A stretch of 64,000 nucleotides of DNA, taken from NCBI RefSeq assembly GCF_014642835.1, contig NZ_BMJA01000001.1, forward strand, positions 1,103,102 through 1,167,101. Direction: 5' to 3'. Of the stretch, positions 52,362-61,334 are shown in pieces (the stretch's first letter is position 1; each line of letters opens with the position of its first letter). The translations under genes were made by a program, and so were the position numbers. Origin of the DNA: Dyella nitratireducens. GTDB taxonomy: Bacteria; Pseudomonadota; Gammaproteobacteria; Xanthomonadales; Rhodanobacteraceae. Below the pieces are notes generated by a model. That model did not search any database and had not been told where the DNA came from. It was given only the letters and a program-made list of their open reading frames with translations.

Positions 52362-53939
52362 TCACAATCCTTTCGCCGCCTGAGCCACGGCGCGGAACAA
52401 CGCGCGCCCCTTGTTCATCGTCTCTTCCCACTCCGATGCCGGATCGGAGTCATACACAATGCCTGCGCCGGCTTGCACGTGCAGACGTCCGCCCTGGATG
52501 ACTGCGGTGCGGATGGCAATGGCAGTGTCGGCATCGCCCCACCAGCCAATCCAGCCGATTGCACCGGCATAGATATTGCGCTTGTAGGGTTCGAGTTCTT
52601 GGATGATTTCGATGGCGCGGATTTTTGGCGCGCCGCTGAGCGTACCGGCGGGGAACGTGGCCTTGAGCACATCCATGTAGCTGACATCGGGCTTCAAGCT
52701 GCCTTGTACCTGCGACACGATGTGCATCACGTGCGAGTAGCGCTCGACCACGAAGGACTCGCTGACTTCGACCGTCCCCGTATCACTGATACGGCCGATG
52801 TCGTTGCGCCCCAGGTCGATCAGCATCACGTGCTCGGCACGCTCCTTGGGATCGGCGAGCAGCTCCGCTTCAAGTGCGCGATCTTCTTCGTCGGTGGCGC
52901 CGCGTTTGCGAGTGCCGGCGAGCGGACGCACCACCACTTTACCGTCCTTCATGCGCGCGAGAATTTCCGGCGATGAGCCGACGATCTGCGTATCGCCTAG
53001 ATCAACAAAATACATGTATGGCGACGGATTCATCGCACGCAAGGCGCGGTACACGTCGACGGGGCGCGCATTGAAGCCGACGCTCAAGCGCTGCGAAGGC
53101 ACGACCTGAAAAATATCGCCGGCGCGGATGTATTCCTTCGCACGCTCGACCATCGCCTCGAATTCTTCGCGCGTAAAGGAGGACTTGAAGTCGCTCTCGT
53201 TGAGCGCCGTCGACTGCGTGAGCTGCGGATACGCTGCACCACCTTGCCGCAAGCGATGGGTGAGCGCATCGAGCCGGCGCTGCGCATGCGCATAGGCCTG
53301 TGGCTGCGAAGGATCGGCATGTACGATCAGGTACAGACGGCCCTTGAGGTTGTCGAACACGGCCACTTCCTCGGCCAGCATCAGCAGTACATCGGGCGTG
53401 CCGAGTTCGTCGGCGCGGTCCCATTGCGCCAGCTTCGGCTCGATGTAGCCGATGGTCTCGAAGCCGAAGTAGCCCACCAGTCCACCGCTGAATGCCGGGA
53501 GCTGTGGCAGGCGCGGCACGTGATACTGCTGGCGCAGCGTTTCGATCTCCCCGAGCGGATCATCCAGATGGCGGCGTTCGATGATTTCGCCGGCATCTTC
53601 CACTTCAAGCTCGTGCCCGCGCAGACGGTATACCCGCTTCGCCGGCAGGCCGATGATCGAATAGCGCCCCCACGTGGCGCCGCCTTCCACCGATTCGAAC
53701 AGGAAGGTGTAGGGACCGTCGGCCAGCTTGAGGTAGACCGACAGCGGGGTGTCCAGATCGGAGAACACCTCGCGCACCAGCGGGATGCGGGTATGGCCTT
53801 GCGCGGCGAGCGCATTGAATTCGTCGCGGGAAATCACGTGCGGGAAGTCCGTGAAACGCAGAAAGGGGAGATTGTATAGGGTGGCCGTTGCTTTTCTCTC
53901 CCTGTCTCGGGGAAGAGAATTGCGTTCTGGGGCATTCAT
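52362..53939 (-). CDS. trpE: Anthranilate synthase component I
   Basis: Makes anthranilate from chorismate, the first committed step to tryptophan. The 525-aa protein carries the feedback-binding region (YTFLFESVEGG near the N-terminus; the LLES-type motif) and the chorismate-binding C-terminal domain (RPLAGTRKRG, TFPAGTLSGAPKIRA, GIVYDSDPASEWEET). Upstream ATG 53939 has GGGAG; an internal GTG at 53837 would remove the non-conserved first 34 residues. No tryptophan leader peptide is visible in the 82 bp upstream. Confidence 0.97.
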   Translation of the reverse strand: MNAPERNSLPRDRERKATATLYNLPFLRFTDFPHVISRDEFNALAAQGHTRIPLVREVFSDLDTPLSVYLKLADGPYTFLFESVEGGATWGRYSIIGLPAKRVYRLRGHELEVEDAGEIIERRHLDDPLGEIETLRQQYHVPRLPQLPAFSGGLVGYFGFETIGYIEPKLAQWDRADELGTPDVLLMLAEEVAVFDNLKGRLYLIVHADPSQPQAYAHAQRRLDALTHRLRQGGAAYPQLTQSTALNESDFKSSFTREEFEAMVERAKEYIRAGDIFQVVPSQRLSVGFNARPVDVYRALRAMNPSPYMYFVDLGDTQIVGSSPEILARMKDGKVVVRPLAGTRKRGATDEEDRALEAELLADPKERAEHVMLIDLGRNDIGRISDTGTVEVSESFVVERYSHVMHIVSQVQGSLKPDVSYMDVLKATFPAGTLSGAPKIRAIEIIQELEPYKRNIYAGAIGWIGWWGDADTAIAIRTAVIQGGRLHVQAGAGIVYDSDPASEWEETMNKGRALFRAVAQAAKGL

Positions 53940-54021
53940 GCCATTGGCTCCCGCTAGCCAGCACGTGGGGAGGCAATTTCAACAAGGCCGCCGTGAAGTT
54001 TGAGGCGAGACTGCCGGTACC

Positions 54022-56028
54022 CTAGCCGGCGAGACGCTGTCTCGGCATGCCATACAGCCGCAAACTGAAAGCTACGCCACTGCCATCCTCAAGATTTCGC
54101 GCTGAGGCCACGCCGCCGTGGCGTTCTGCCACCAGCCGCACCACGTACAAACCGAGACCAAGGTGCGGCGCGTCCCCCGGCGTGGCTTTTTCGCGCAAGC
54201 TCACCAGCGAGTCGAACAGGCGGCCCTGCATGGCTGCAGGCAGCGGCGGCCCTTGGTTGGCCAGTTCAATCTCTGCGCCGCCATCCACCGGACGCAAGCT
54301 GAGGCGTAGCCAGCCGTCGGCAGGCGTGAACGAGAGTGCGTTGTCGAAGAGCTTGTCCAGCGCCTGGGCGATCAATTCCGGTGCGCCATGCAGGTGCACC
54401 GGTTGATCAGACAGCACGCATTCCAGCTGGCGCGCGCCGGCCAGCGGCCGATACGCCTCGGCGCAGCCGCTCACCACGTCCACCAGATCGACATCTTCCG
54501 GCTCGGCGGCGGCGATGGCGCGTTCCATCCGGCTGGCTTCGCTCATTGCGCGGACCAGCGTGCCTAGGCGTGCGACACCATCGCGTGCACGCGCCAAGTA
54601 AGGCTGTGCTTCATCGGTAAGTTCGGCATGCTCGAGATTGTCCAGGGAGGACTTCACGATCGCCAGCGGCGTATTGAGCTCGTGCGAAAGCTTCGACGCC
54701 AGCGTGCGCAGGTAATCGGTGTAGCCGCCGACGGCCTCAAACAGCTTCTGGAAGCTGCGGGCCAGGTCGCCGATCTCGTCTTCCGACTCGGCCATCGGGA
54801 AATGGCTCTGGATCATTTGGCCGTCCAGACGGCCATCATTGACTTGTGCACGCTCCACCGCATCGCGCAGGCGGCCCAGGCGCAGACTGAGGCGTGTGGC
54901 GAAGAACAGCAGAATCGCGCCAGCCACCAGCATCACGCTGAAACTGGTCAATAGCAGGCTCAGAAACGCACGGTTGGCCAGCAAAGGCACGGCGCGGCTC
55001 GCCTGCTCCAGCAACAACACGCCGACGGTCGTCTGACCACGCTCCACCGGAACGGCCGTCGCCAGCACGACGCTGTCACGCTGCTCGCCTTGGCGCCACA
55101 CGGTCGTTGCCTGGCCATGGCGGGCTGTTTTGACTTCGGGCAAGTCCAGGCGCGGCGCATCGGTGGTCCACGCTTCACCTTCTTCCAGCGGATTGGCAAG
55201 CAACCAGTGATAGATCACCGACGACCACCAGCTCGGCTGCGGCCCCGATGTCGTCAGGTGTCCGCTTTGCGCAAGCAGCCAGCCTTCCGGCGTAACCAGC
55301 CGCGTTCGCGTGCTGTCCGGCGCCAATTGCACGAGTTCCTGTGACAGATCCTGCGAATAACGCCACAACGGGCGGACATCCGCCGCAAGCGGATCACCGC
55401 CATCGGCTGCCGTGTAGACACCCACGCCCAGCGCGCTCAAGCCAAGACCACGCGGCAGACGCAGCTCGACGTGATAGCCGCTGCCGTCTTCCTGCCATTG
55501 CCCGATGATTCGATCTGGCAGATCACCTGCGGGCGGGTCGAGCGTCAGCGCCGTGAATGCTCCCGGTGCGGCACTGGCGATGAGATAACGCCGGTGCTGA
55601 TCGCCTTGCACCAGATCGAGAATCACATGGTCGGACGAGGCGGCATTCACGTCGCCAGCGTCGGCGCGAGTGCGAGTTGCCGCTCGCACATCGATGTAGA
55701 GATAAAAACCGTTGTCATCTTCTGCCAACAGCAGTTTGTTCTGCTTGCCGAGCGATTGGCTCCACGGCGTCATCGGTGCCCAGTCGTCGCCGTAGCCATC
55801 GACGACGATCGGGTTCACCGCCTGCTGCACGTACCAGCCCTTGCCCGGCTGCGGCAGCGGCATGTCGGTCACGGCAAGGCTGCGCGCCACGGCCGTGGCT
55901 GTCGCGGTCAGCGCCTGCTCCTGCCCCTGGCGCAGCAGGGTTTCCATCTGTCGCACGTATAACCACCCTGCGACCGGCAAGGCGAGTGTGCAGAGGGCAA
56001 CGAGGAGAAGTTGTTGGCGCAGGCTCAT
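54022..56028 (-). CDS. Sensor histidine kinase of dedicated-sortase-system type
   Basis: A 668-aa membrane kinase. TM1 is about 5-25. A periplasmic region about 30-350 begins with a CBM9-like sandwich (VVDGYGDDW ... NGFYLYIDV, about 75-195). TM2 is about 354-378, then a HAMP-like linker and HisKA with the phosphoacceptor His449 (KLSHELNTPLAIVKSS). The ATPase domain has N-box FDNALSF and G-box LGLGLYVV. The architecture matches the family called proteobacterial dedicated sortase system histidine kinase; no sortase gene is in the window. The cognate response regulator and a small exported protein are upstream. Confidence 0.85.
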   Translation of the reverse strand: MSLRQQLLLVALCTLALPVAGWLYVRQMETLLRQGQEQALTATATAVARSLAVTDMPLPQPGKGWYVQQAVNPIVVDGYGDDWAPMTPWSQSLGKQNKLLLAEDDNGFYLYIDVRAATRTRADAGDVNAASSDHVILDLVQGDQHRRYLIASAAPGAFTALTLDPPAGDLPDRIIGQWQEDGSGYHVELRLPRGLGLSALGVGVYTAADGGDPLAADVRPLWRYSQDLSQELVQLAPDSTRTRLVTPEGWLLAQSGHLTTSGPQPSWWSSVIYHWLLANPLEEGEAWTTDAPRLDLPEVKTARHGQATTVWRQGEQRDSVVLATAVPVERGQTTVGVLLLEQASRAVPLLANRAFLSLLLTSFSVMLVAGAILLFFATRLSLRLGRLRDAVERAQVNDGRLDGQMIQSHFPMAESEDEIGDLARSFQKLFEAVGGYTDYLRTLASKLSHELNTPLAIVKSSLDNLEHAELTDEAQPYLARARDGVARLGTLVRAMSEASRMERAIAAAEPEDVDLVDVVSGCAEAYRPLAGARQLECVLSDQPVHLHGAPELIAQALDKLFDNALSFTPADGWLRLSLRPVDGGAEIELANQGPPLPAAMQGRLFDSLVSLREKATPGDAPHLGLGLYVVRLVAERHGGVASARNLEDGSGVAFSLRLYGMPRQRLAG

Positions 56029-56058
56029 GCTTGGACGATACCGCTTTACGCAGGCCGC

Positions 56059-56655
56059 CTACTGCCTGGCTTTCGCATGCGTTGGCACCGAGCCCTGAAC
56101 GTAGGTCATGTAACTGGAGTGCTGCACCACTTGCTTGAATGTGTTGATTAGCGCCTGCCGGTTGGGATCGGCCGCACTGAGGGTCATCGACCAGCTGTAG
56201 CGAATCCCACTCGCCTTACCCGGATCGCAGAACACGACAACGTCATCAAGATGATCGGAACCTTGGTAGAACACACCTTGGCACGCCATCGCCGACGGGC
56301 TCGTCACCGGAAAACCATCCGCTTTGCCGTGTGGGTCGGACTGCAGGTAATGCTGACGATCATCCTGAATTTCTGCGGCAAGCGTGGGCAGCTTGACCGG
56401 CCATACGTTGAGCACCATCACGCGCTCCGGCTTGCCGGTCCATTCGCCCTGATAAAGCACCAGATTGACGCCGATACCCGCCGCATACGTGCAGCAATCC
56501 TGCGTCCAGCCCTTCGGCAGGTCGGTGCTGATGGCCCAACCCGGCGTTTTGCCATCTGCCTTGCCGTACACCATCACGCCTTGCGCATCGGTATCTTTGG
56601 CGCACACCAAAGGCGCTAGTGCACTCAGCAGCAAAACAAGCCACAAGCGCCGCAT
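56059..56655 (-). CDS. Exported hypothetical protein between kinase and regulator
   Basis: A 198-aa protein with a clear Sec signal (MRRLWLVLLLSALAPLVCA). Mature cysteines (CC at about residue 52, and later in MACQG and FCDPG) could form disulfides. It has no recognised domain. Its ATG shares one base with the response regulator stop (TAATG), and the kinase follows 30 bases later, so it is translated with the two-component pair and is a plausible periplasmic partner or ligand-binding accessory. I do not assign a function. Confidence 0.8.
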   Translation of the reverse strand: MRRLWLVLLLSALAPLVCAKDTDAQGVMVYGKADGKTPGWAISTDLPKGWTQDCCTYAAGIGVNLVLYQGEWTGKPERVMVLNVWPVKLPTLAAEIQDDRQHYLQSDPHGKADGFPVTSPSAMACQGVFYQGSDHLDDVVVFCDPGKASGIRYSWSMTLSAADPNRQALINTFKQVVQHSSYMTYVQGSVPTHAKARQ

Positions 56656-57344
56656 TACGGACGCCACCGGTAGCCGACACCATGCACGGTTTCGATGGCA
56701 TCGAACTCCGGTGCTACCGCGATGAACTTCTTGCGGATGCGCTTGATGTGCGACGTGATGGTGGCGTCATCCACCACCAGCTCCGCTTCGCGCATCAGTT
56801 GATCGCGGTTCTTCACGTGACCGGGAAAGCGCACCAGGGTGTGCACCATCCAGAACTCGGTCACGGTAAGCGGCACTTCCACATCAGCCCAAGTCACGCG
56901 CATGCGCTCGGATTCAAGTTTGAGCGGACCATGCCCGATCACGGTTTCGCTGGAGGCCGGAGCCTTCAGCGATTCGATACGACGGAACAGCGCAGCAATG
57001 CGTGCAGCCAGCTGATGCAGGCTGGTGTCCTTGCTGAGGTAGTCATCGGCGCCCAGGCGCAGGCCGGAGATCACGTCGAAATCCGAATCGCGTGCGGTAA
57101 GGAAGATGATCGGCAGCGTGGCTGATTTCGCCCGCAGCTCGCGGCAAAGATCGAAGCCGCCTTCCGGCTCGTCACCCAGGCCGATATCGATGATGACCAG
57201 CTCCGGCAGGCGAATGGCGAAGGCGTTGGAAGCCTCCTGCCGCGAGCCGTAACCGCGCGTGTCGTAACCGAAGCGGTTCAGGGCTTCAACGTAATTGGCG
57301 CGAATAAGGGGTTCGTCTTCGACGATGGCGATGTTACGTCCCAT
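56655..57344 (-). CDS. OmpR-family response regulator
   Basis: A 229-aa regulator: receiver domain (acidic pair in IVEDEP, phosphoacceptor Asp53 in IIDIGLGD, Lys in YLSKDTS) and a C-terminal winged helix (VTEFWMVHTLVRFPG ... ITSHIKRIRKKF ... GVGYRW). It is the first gene of the regulator-exported protein-kinase operon and resembles the response regulators linked to dedicated sortase systems. Upstream is a region with an exceptionally strong hairpin that could influence its expression. Confidence 0.93.
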   Translation of the reverse strand: MGRNIAIVEDEPLIRANYVEALNRFGYDTRGYGSRQEASNAFAIRLPELVIIDIGLGDEPEGGFDLCRELRAKSATLPIIFLTARDSDFDVISGLRLGADDYLSKDTSLHQLAARIAALFRRIESLKAPASSETVIGHGPLKLESERMRVTWADVEVPLTVTEFWMVHTLVRFPGHVKNRDQLMREAELVVDDATITSHIKRIRKKFIAVAPEFDAIETVHGVGYRWRP

Positions 57345-57363
57345 GTGGATTCCTCGTGAGAAT

Positions 57364-57422
57364 GAGCCTGCTTGATGTCTCTGCGTGGCTCGGCGAGCTG
57401 CGCAGAGACATCAAGCAGGCTC
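57364..57422. repeat. 22-bp perfect inverted repeat (long hairpin)
   Basis: Arms at 57364-57385 and 57401-57422 (GAGCCTGCTTGATGTCTCTGCG and its exact complement) flank a 15-base loop. The loop itself can form GCTC-GGC-GAGC. It starts 20 bases upstream of the response-regulator start. There is no T run, so it is not a simple terminator. Confidence 0.9.
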
Positions 57423-57587
57423 TTAGGCGCAGGTTGCTATGTCTGGCGTGACTCGCGCAAGCCGGGCATGCGGCTTGCCCGCGTTCTGCCATATTCCATC
57501 GCCCTCACGCCCTTGAGATGGCGGTCGCTGCGCCCCGGCGGGGTGTTTGATATCCCCCAACGCCACACCGCAACGAGCCTTAACCTT

Positions 57588-57701
57588 ATGCGCGCTGATC
57601 CCTCCATCGACCCGAACGCCGAACTTCGTACGTTCGAACCACTGCGCGTGGTACTGGCCGTGGGTTCCCTGCTACTAGCCGTCTTGATGAGTCTGCACTG
57701 A
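57588..57701 (+). CDS. Candidate small single-span membrane protein
   Basis: A 37-aa ORF (MRADPSIDPNAELRTFEPLR then a hydrophobic helix RVVLAVGSLLLAVLMSLH). The C-terminal helix of about 17 residues would cross the membrane. The upstream sequence lacks a strong Shine-Dalgarno. A terminator at 57859 on the same strand supports a transcript here, but coding is only plausible. Too short for family matching by eye. Confidence 0.35.
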   Translation: MRADPSIDPNAELRTFEPLRVVLAVGSLLLAVLMSLH

Positions 57702-57858
57702 GTCCGTGTGATGTGAAGCTGCCGTGGAAGGCATGGGCGCGATCGGTGCGCCAGGGATGAGCACCGGTCGCGCCACCCGGCAAGATGGATCTTCCGGCAG
57801 CTCGCAAATCGCATCGCCAAGCCATTTCCCGGTCAATGCTGGTTCCTCTGGCATCCTT

Positions 57859-57887
57859 CCCCTCCGCCCTCGGAGGGGATTTTTTTT
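57859..57887 (+). terminator. Rho-independent terminator, plus strand
   Basis: CCCCTCCG, loop CCCT, CGGAGGGG, then ATTTTTTTT: an 8-bp perfect G+C-rich stem with a long T run. Confidence 0.9.
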
Positions 57888-58076
57888 GACCAGGAATTTT
57901 TTGCATGTGGTGGGAACCATTCGGAAAGAGCCCGGTCCGTATACATGGCAGGCGCATAGTCCATTGCCGTGGAACTCGCCGAGGTCTGATTGACGGCCGA
58001 GCCTCCCGTCCTTCAGACCGCGTGCAGGCTGCAACTGCCAATGGTGTCTCCTCTAGCGTCATTCCGACGCCCCTCC

Positions 58077-58115
58077 AACCCGGCGCAGACTTCCCCCTGT
58101 GCCGGGTTTCTCTTT
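58077..58115. terminator. Hairpin terminator near the end of rpe
   Basis: AACCCGGCGCAG/CTGTGCCGGGTT, 12 bp with one G-U pair, loop ACTTCCCC, followed by TCTCTTT on the plus strand. It lies just beyond the rpe stop and may serve either strand. Confidence 0.7.
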
Positions 58116-58130
58116 ATCTAGCGCTCTGAT

Positions 58131-58799
58131 TCAGCCGATTGCCGCGCGCATCTTGCTGATCACGGTTGCGTAATCGTGCGTACCGAAGATGGCCGAGCCA
58201 GCCACGAAGGTATCCGCGCCGGCTGCAGCAATCTCGCCGATGTTGTCGGCCGTGACGCCGCCATCGATTTCCAGGCGAATAGCGCGCCCACTCTCGTCGA
58301 TCAGACGACGCACACGGCGCAGCTTCTCCAGTGCCTCGGGAATGAATTTCTGACCGCCGAAGCCGGGGTTCACCGACATGATCAGCACCAGATCGAGCTT
58401 ATCGAGCACATGGTCGAGCCAATTCAGCGGCGTGGCGGGGTTGAACACCAGGCCCGCCTGGCAACCAGAATCCTTGATCATGCCGATGGTGCGGTCCACA
58501 TGCTCGGAAGCCTCTGGATGAAAGCTGATCAAGCTGGCACCTGCCTTGGCGAAATCCGGCACGATGCGGTCCACCGGCTTCACCATCAGGTGCACGTCGA
58601 TCGGCTTGGTGACGCCGTAATCGCGCAGCGCCTTGAGCACCATGGGCCCCATGGTGAGGTTGGGCACGTAATGGTTGTCCATCACGTCGAAATGTACCCA
58701 ATCGCCACCGGCGGCCAGCGCCTTGGATGTGTCTTCGCCCAGCCGTGCGAAGTCGGCGGAAAGGATGGAGGGGGCAATAACGGGGGATTGTTTGCTCAT
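58131..58799 (-). CDS. rpe: Ribulose-phosphate 3-epimerase
   Basis: Interconverts ribulose 5-phosphate and xylulose 5-phosphate; with rpiA and tkt in this window it covers much of the non-oxidative pentose phosphate pathway. The 222-aa TIM barrel has [48 protein letters not shown] and EIDGGV, the family's metal and phosphate motifs. It is likely followed on the minus strand by the hairpin at 58077. Confidence 0.97.
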   Translation of the reverse strand: MSKQSPVIAPSILSADFARLGEDTSKALAAGGDWVHFDVMDNHYVPNLTMGPMVLKALRDYGVTKPIDVHLMVKPVDRIVPDFAKAGASLISFHPEASEHVDRTIGMIKDSGCQAGLVFNPATPLNWLDHVLDKLDLVLIMSVNPGFGGQKFIPEALEKLRRVRRLIDESGRAIRLEIDGGVTADNIGEIAAAGADTFVAGSAIFGTHDYATVISKMRAAIG

Positions 58800-58898
58800 A
58801 ACTCGAACACGGGGACGGGGAAGACAGGGAGCGGCAGAAGCTGGGGCCGCGGCGCGGGGTGATCATTCTACCGGGATGTGGACGTTTCCCCTTCCCGC

Positions 58899-59705
58899 CT
58901 ATTTGAATCCCCGCTCCGCCTTGATCCGCTCATACGCCGCATTGATCTCGCTGGCGCGCCCCTCGGCACGCTTGCGCATCTCGTCCGGCAGATCACCCAG
59001 GCGGTCGGGGTGGTGTTCGGAAATCAATTTGCGATAGGCGCGCTTGATGGCGCGGTCATCGGCATCCCTGGTAATGCCAAGTACTGCATAAGGATCGGGC
59101 CCTTGCGTGTTCCGCTGCGGCGGCACATAACCGCCGCCAGAGCCATAGGCGCGCCCACGCGGACCGGCTGCGCCTTGCCACACGTAGCCCTTCATCGCCA
59201 TCAGAGCCATCAACTCCATGTCGCTGATACGCAGGGCGAACGCGAGCTGGCGCAGGATCGCCATTTTTTCCGGCGACGGGTTGCCTTCGGCCAGCACCGT
59301 TTCGATTACTACATCCAACAGTGGAAACGCGTGATCGCGACGCAGGCCCACCCATTGGCGCAATGCGTTGATCGGCCCGGTAACGTCGAATTCCGGCTGC
59401 TTGCCTTGGTTGAATGCGTGAATCGCCTGCTGGCGCTCTTTCGCACCCAGCCCCATGCGCGCCATCAGGCGCTCAACGATGGCGATTTCCGCTTCCGACA
59501 CGCGGCCGTCGGATTTGGCGATCGCACCTAGCAAAGCGAACAGCGGGGTGACATAGCCGCCGGCCTCAGGAATCGCGGCTCGGCGCTGGCTATAGCGCAG
59601 ATTGTCGAGCACGAAGCCGATGATCGCGCCCACACCCATGCCGACGAAGCCATGACCAAGCAGCAGGCCCGCCATGGCGAACCAGAAGGTGTAGGTGTAG
59701 CTCAT
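58899..59705 (-). CDS. djlA: DnaJ-like membrane co-chaperone DjlA
   Basis: A 268-aa membrane-anchored J-protein. One N-terminal transmembrane segment (about 5-32, with a Gly-rich GHGFVGMGVGAIIGFV) is followed by a TerB-like helical middle (about 50-170) and a C-terminal J domain (about 200-265) with the HPD tripeptide in ISEHHPDRLGDLP. It stimulates DnaK ATPase at the inner membrane. The start overlaps the cytochrome c stop as ATGA. Confidence 0.93.
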   Translation of the reverse strand: MSYTYTFWFAMAGLLLGHGFVGMGVGAIIGFVLDNLRYSQRRAAIPEAGGYVTPLFALLGAIAKSDGRVSEAEIAIVERLMARMGLGAKERQQAIHAFNQGKQPEFDVTGPINALRQWVGLRRDHAFPLLDVVIETVLAEGNPSPEKMAILRQLAFALRISDMELMALMAMKGYVWQGAAGPRGRAYGSGGGYVPPQRNTQGPDPYAVLGITRDADDRAIKRAYRKLISEHHPDRLGDLPDEMRKRAEGRASEINAAYERIKAERGFK

Positions 59706-60025
59706 GGATGCGCGGCAGCCTGTGGTTGCGGTGTCTGCGCGCTGTACCAGCGCGCGAGCTGATCCAGTTCCGCATCATTGAGCGGGCCGATGGCCGTACG
59801 CATCAGCGGCACGTTGCGCGTGCCGTCGCGATATTCCTGTAACGCCTTACGCAAATAGTCTAGCCGTTGCCCAGCCAGATTGGGCGCACCCGGCATTTGC
59901 GCCATGCCGGTTTCGCCGTGACATGCCGCGCACAGCCCGAGCCGCACCGGCTTGGGTGGCAGATCGGCGGCAAACGCCAGCTGGGCACTGGTCAAACCGA
60001 GTGCCGCGATCAATACGAATCGCAT
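59702..60025 (-). CDS. Small c-type cytochrome
   Basis: A 107-aa exported monoheme cytochrome c: signal peptide MRFVLIAALGLTSAQLAFA (opening MRFVLIAALG), heme motif CAACH, and distal RTAIGPLNDAELDQLARWY typical of the c553 type. The distal Met ligand is probably in VPLMRT. Electron partners are unknown. ATG 60025 is preferred to 60034. Coupled to djlA. Confidence 0.9.
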   Translation of the reverse strand: MRFVLIAALGLTSAQLAFAADLPPKPVRLGLCAACHGETGMAQMPGAPNLAGQRLDYLRKALQEYRDGTRNVPLMRTAIGPLNDAELDQLARWYSAQTPQPQAAAHP

Positions 60026-60108
60026 GGGAAGCACACAGGCATCAAAGCAGCCGATTCTAGCAGCGCCGATCGGTACAATAGTGGGCTTGTCACACCCCGG
60101 AGCGCGCC

Positions 60109-61005
60109 GTGCCCACTACCCTGCTGCAATCGAACCTGTCTGGCCTGGAAATGATCCACCGCGGCAAGGTGCGCGACGTCTACGCGCTGTCCGGCAACCG
60201 TCTGCTGATCGTTGCCACAGACCGCCTCTCCGCATTCGACGTGGTGTTGCCCGATCCGATTCCCGGCAAGGGCGAGATGCTCACGCAGATTTCCAATTTC
60301 TGGTTCGGCAAAACCGCGCACATCGTACCGAACCATCTGCTGTACACGCCGCTGGAGGACGTGCTGCCTTCCGACACGAACGTGGCGCTGTACAGCAAGC
60401 GTGCCGTAGTGACCAAGCGTCTGAAGCCAGTGCCGGTGGAAGCCATCGCACGCGGTTACCTGATTGGCTCGGGCTGGAAGGATTACCAGACCATCGGTTC
60501 GCTGTGTGGCATCAAGCTACCCGCCGGACTGCGCCAAGCCGAGCAGTTGCCGGAACCGATCTTTACCCCATCGACCAAGGCTGCCGTGGGTGATCACGAC
60601 GAAAACGTGAGCTTCGATGTGATGGCCGCAGCGGTCGGCAAAGAGCTGGCCGAACAAGTGCGCGATGCGACGCTGGCCATCTATAAGTGGGCCGCTGCCT
60701 ACGCGGCCGAGCGCGGCATCATCATTGCCGACACCAAGTTCGAATTCGGCACCGATGAAGACGGCAAGCTGTACGTGATGGATGAAATGCTTACACCCGA
60801 TTCCTCGCGCTTCTGGCCCGCCGATCAATACCAGATCGGCATCAGCCCGCCGAGCTACGACAAACAGTTCGTGCGCGACTATCTGGAAACACTGGTCTGG
60901 AACAAGAAGGCGCCGGGTCCGCGCGTTCCTGCTGAAGTGATCGCAGGCACATCGGCCAAATACGCCGAGGCACTCCAGCGCCTGGCTGGCATCACGCTGG
61001 AATGA
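60109..61005 (+). CDS. purC: Phosphoribosylaminoimidazole-succinocarboxamide synthase
   Basis: Condenses CAIR and aspartate to SAICAR in de novo purine synthesis. The 298-aa protein has [21 protein letters not shown], and [14 protein letters not shown] near the ATP and substrate site. The start is GTG with GGAG upstream. Its stop overlaps the SMR transporter start. Confidence 0.97.
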   Translation: MPTTLLQSNLSGLEMIHRGKVRDVYALSGNRLLIVATDRLSAFDVVLPDPIPGKGEMLTQISNFWFGKTAHIVPNHLLYTPLEDVLPSDTNVALYSKRAVVTKRLKPVPVEAIARGYLIGSGWKDYQTIGSLCGIKLPAGLRQAEQLPEPIFTPSTKAAVGDHDENVSFDVMAAAVGKELAEQVRDATLAIYKWAAAYAAERGIIIADTKFEFGTDEDGKLYVMDEMLTPDSSRFWPADQYQIGISPPSYDKQFVRDYLETLVWNKKAPGPRVPAEVIAGTSAKYAEALQRLAGITLE

Positions 61006-61334
61006 ACGCCTGGGGTTATCTGGCGCTGGCCATCCTCGCTGAGGTTATCGCCACCAGCGCGCTGAAAGCCGCCAACGGCTTCAGCCAACTGGTGCCCAGC
61101 GTCGTAGTGATCGCCGGCTATGGCACGGCCTTCTATTGCCTGAGCGCGGCGCTGCGCAGCGTGCCGCTCGGCATTGCGTATGCAATCTGGTCGGGCGTGG
61201 GCACGGCACTGATCGCGCTGATCGGAGTCGTGCTGTACAAGCAGAAACTGGACCCTGCCGCCATGCTCGGCATCGGACTGATCGTGGCGGGCGTGTTGGT
61301 GCTCAATCTCTTTTCCAGGAGTTCGGCACACTGA
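61002..61334 (+). CDS. SMR family multidrug efflux transporter
   Basis: A 110-aa four-helix inner-membrane protein. Glu14 in [11 protein letters not shown] is the essential proton and drug-coupling residue, and [10 protein letters not shown] and [11 protein letters not shown] are family blocks. Small multidrug resistance proteins export cationic compounds or guanidinium; which of these is not decidable here. The ATG overlaps the purC stop, an odd pairing that is operonic by position only. Confidence 0.9.
   Translation: MNAWGYLALAILAEVIATSALKAANGFSQLVPSVVVIAGYGTAFYCLSAALRSVPLGIAYAIWSGVGTALIALIGVVLYKQKLDPAAMLGIGLIVAGVLVLNLFSRSSAH

Larger units (their letters stand above)
57702..58130. other. 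Intergenic region with no supported protein gene
   Basis: Together with the hairpin and small ORF, the 786 bp between the response regulator and rpe contains no conventional gene. Two rho-independent terminators pointing along the plus strand imply a short plus-strand transcript, so a small RNA is possible. Other ORFs here lack family features. Confidence 0.5.

Noticed and set aside
53940-54021. Tryptophan leader peptide/attenuator before trpE
   Set aside because: No short ORF with consecutive Trp codons and no terminator-antiterminator pairing in the 82 bp to the upstream kinase gene.
57345-57430. The 22-bp inverted repeat as a transcription terminator
   Set aside because: No T run on either strand and a 15-base loop; it is also too close to the regulator start to end an upstream minus-strand transcript.
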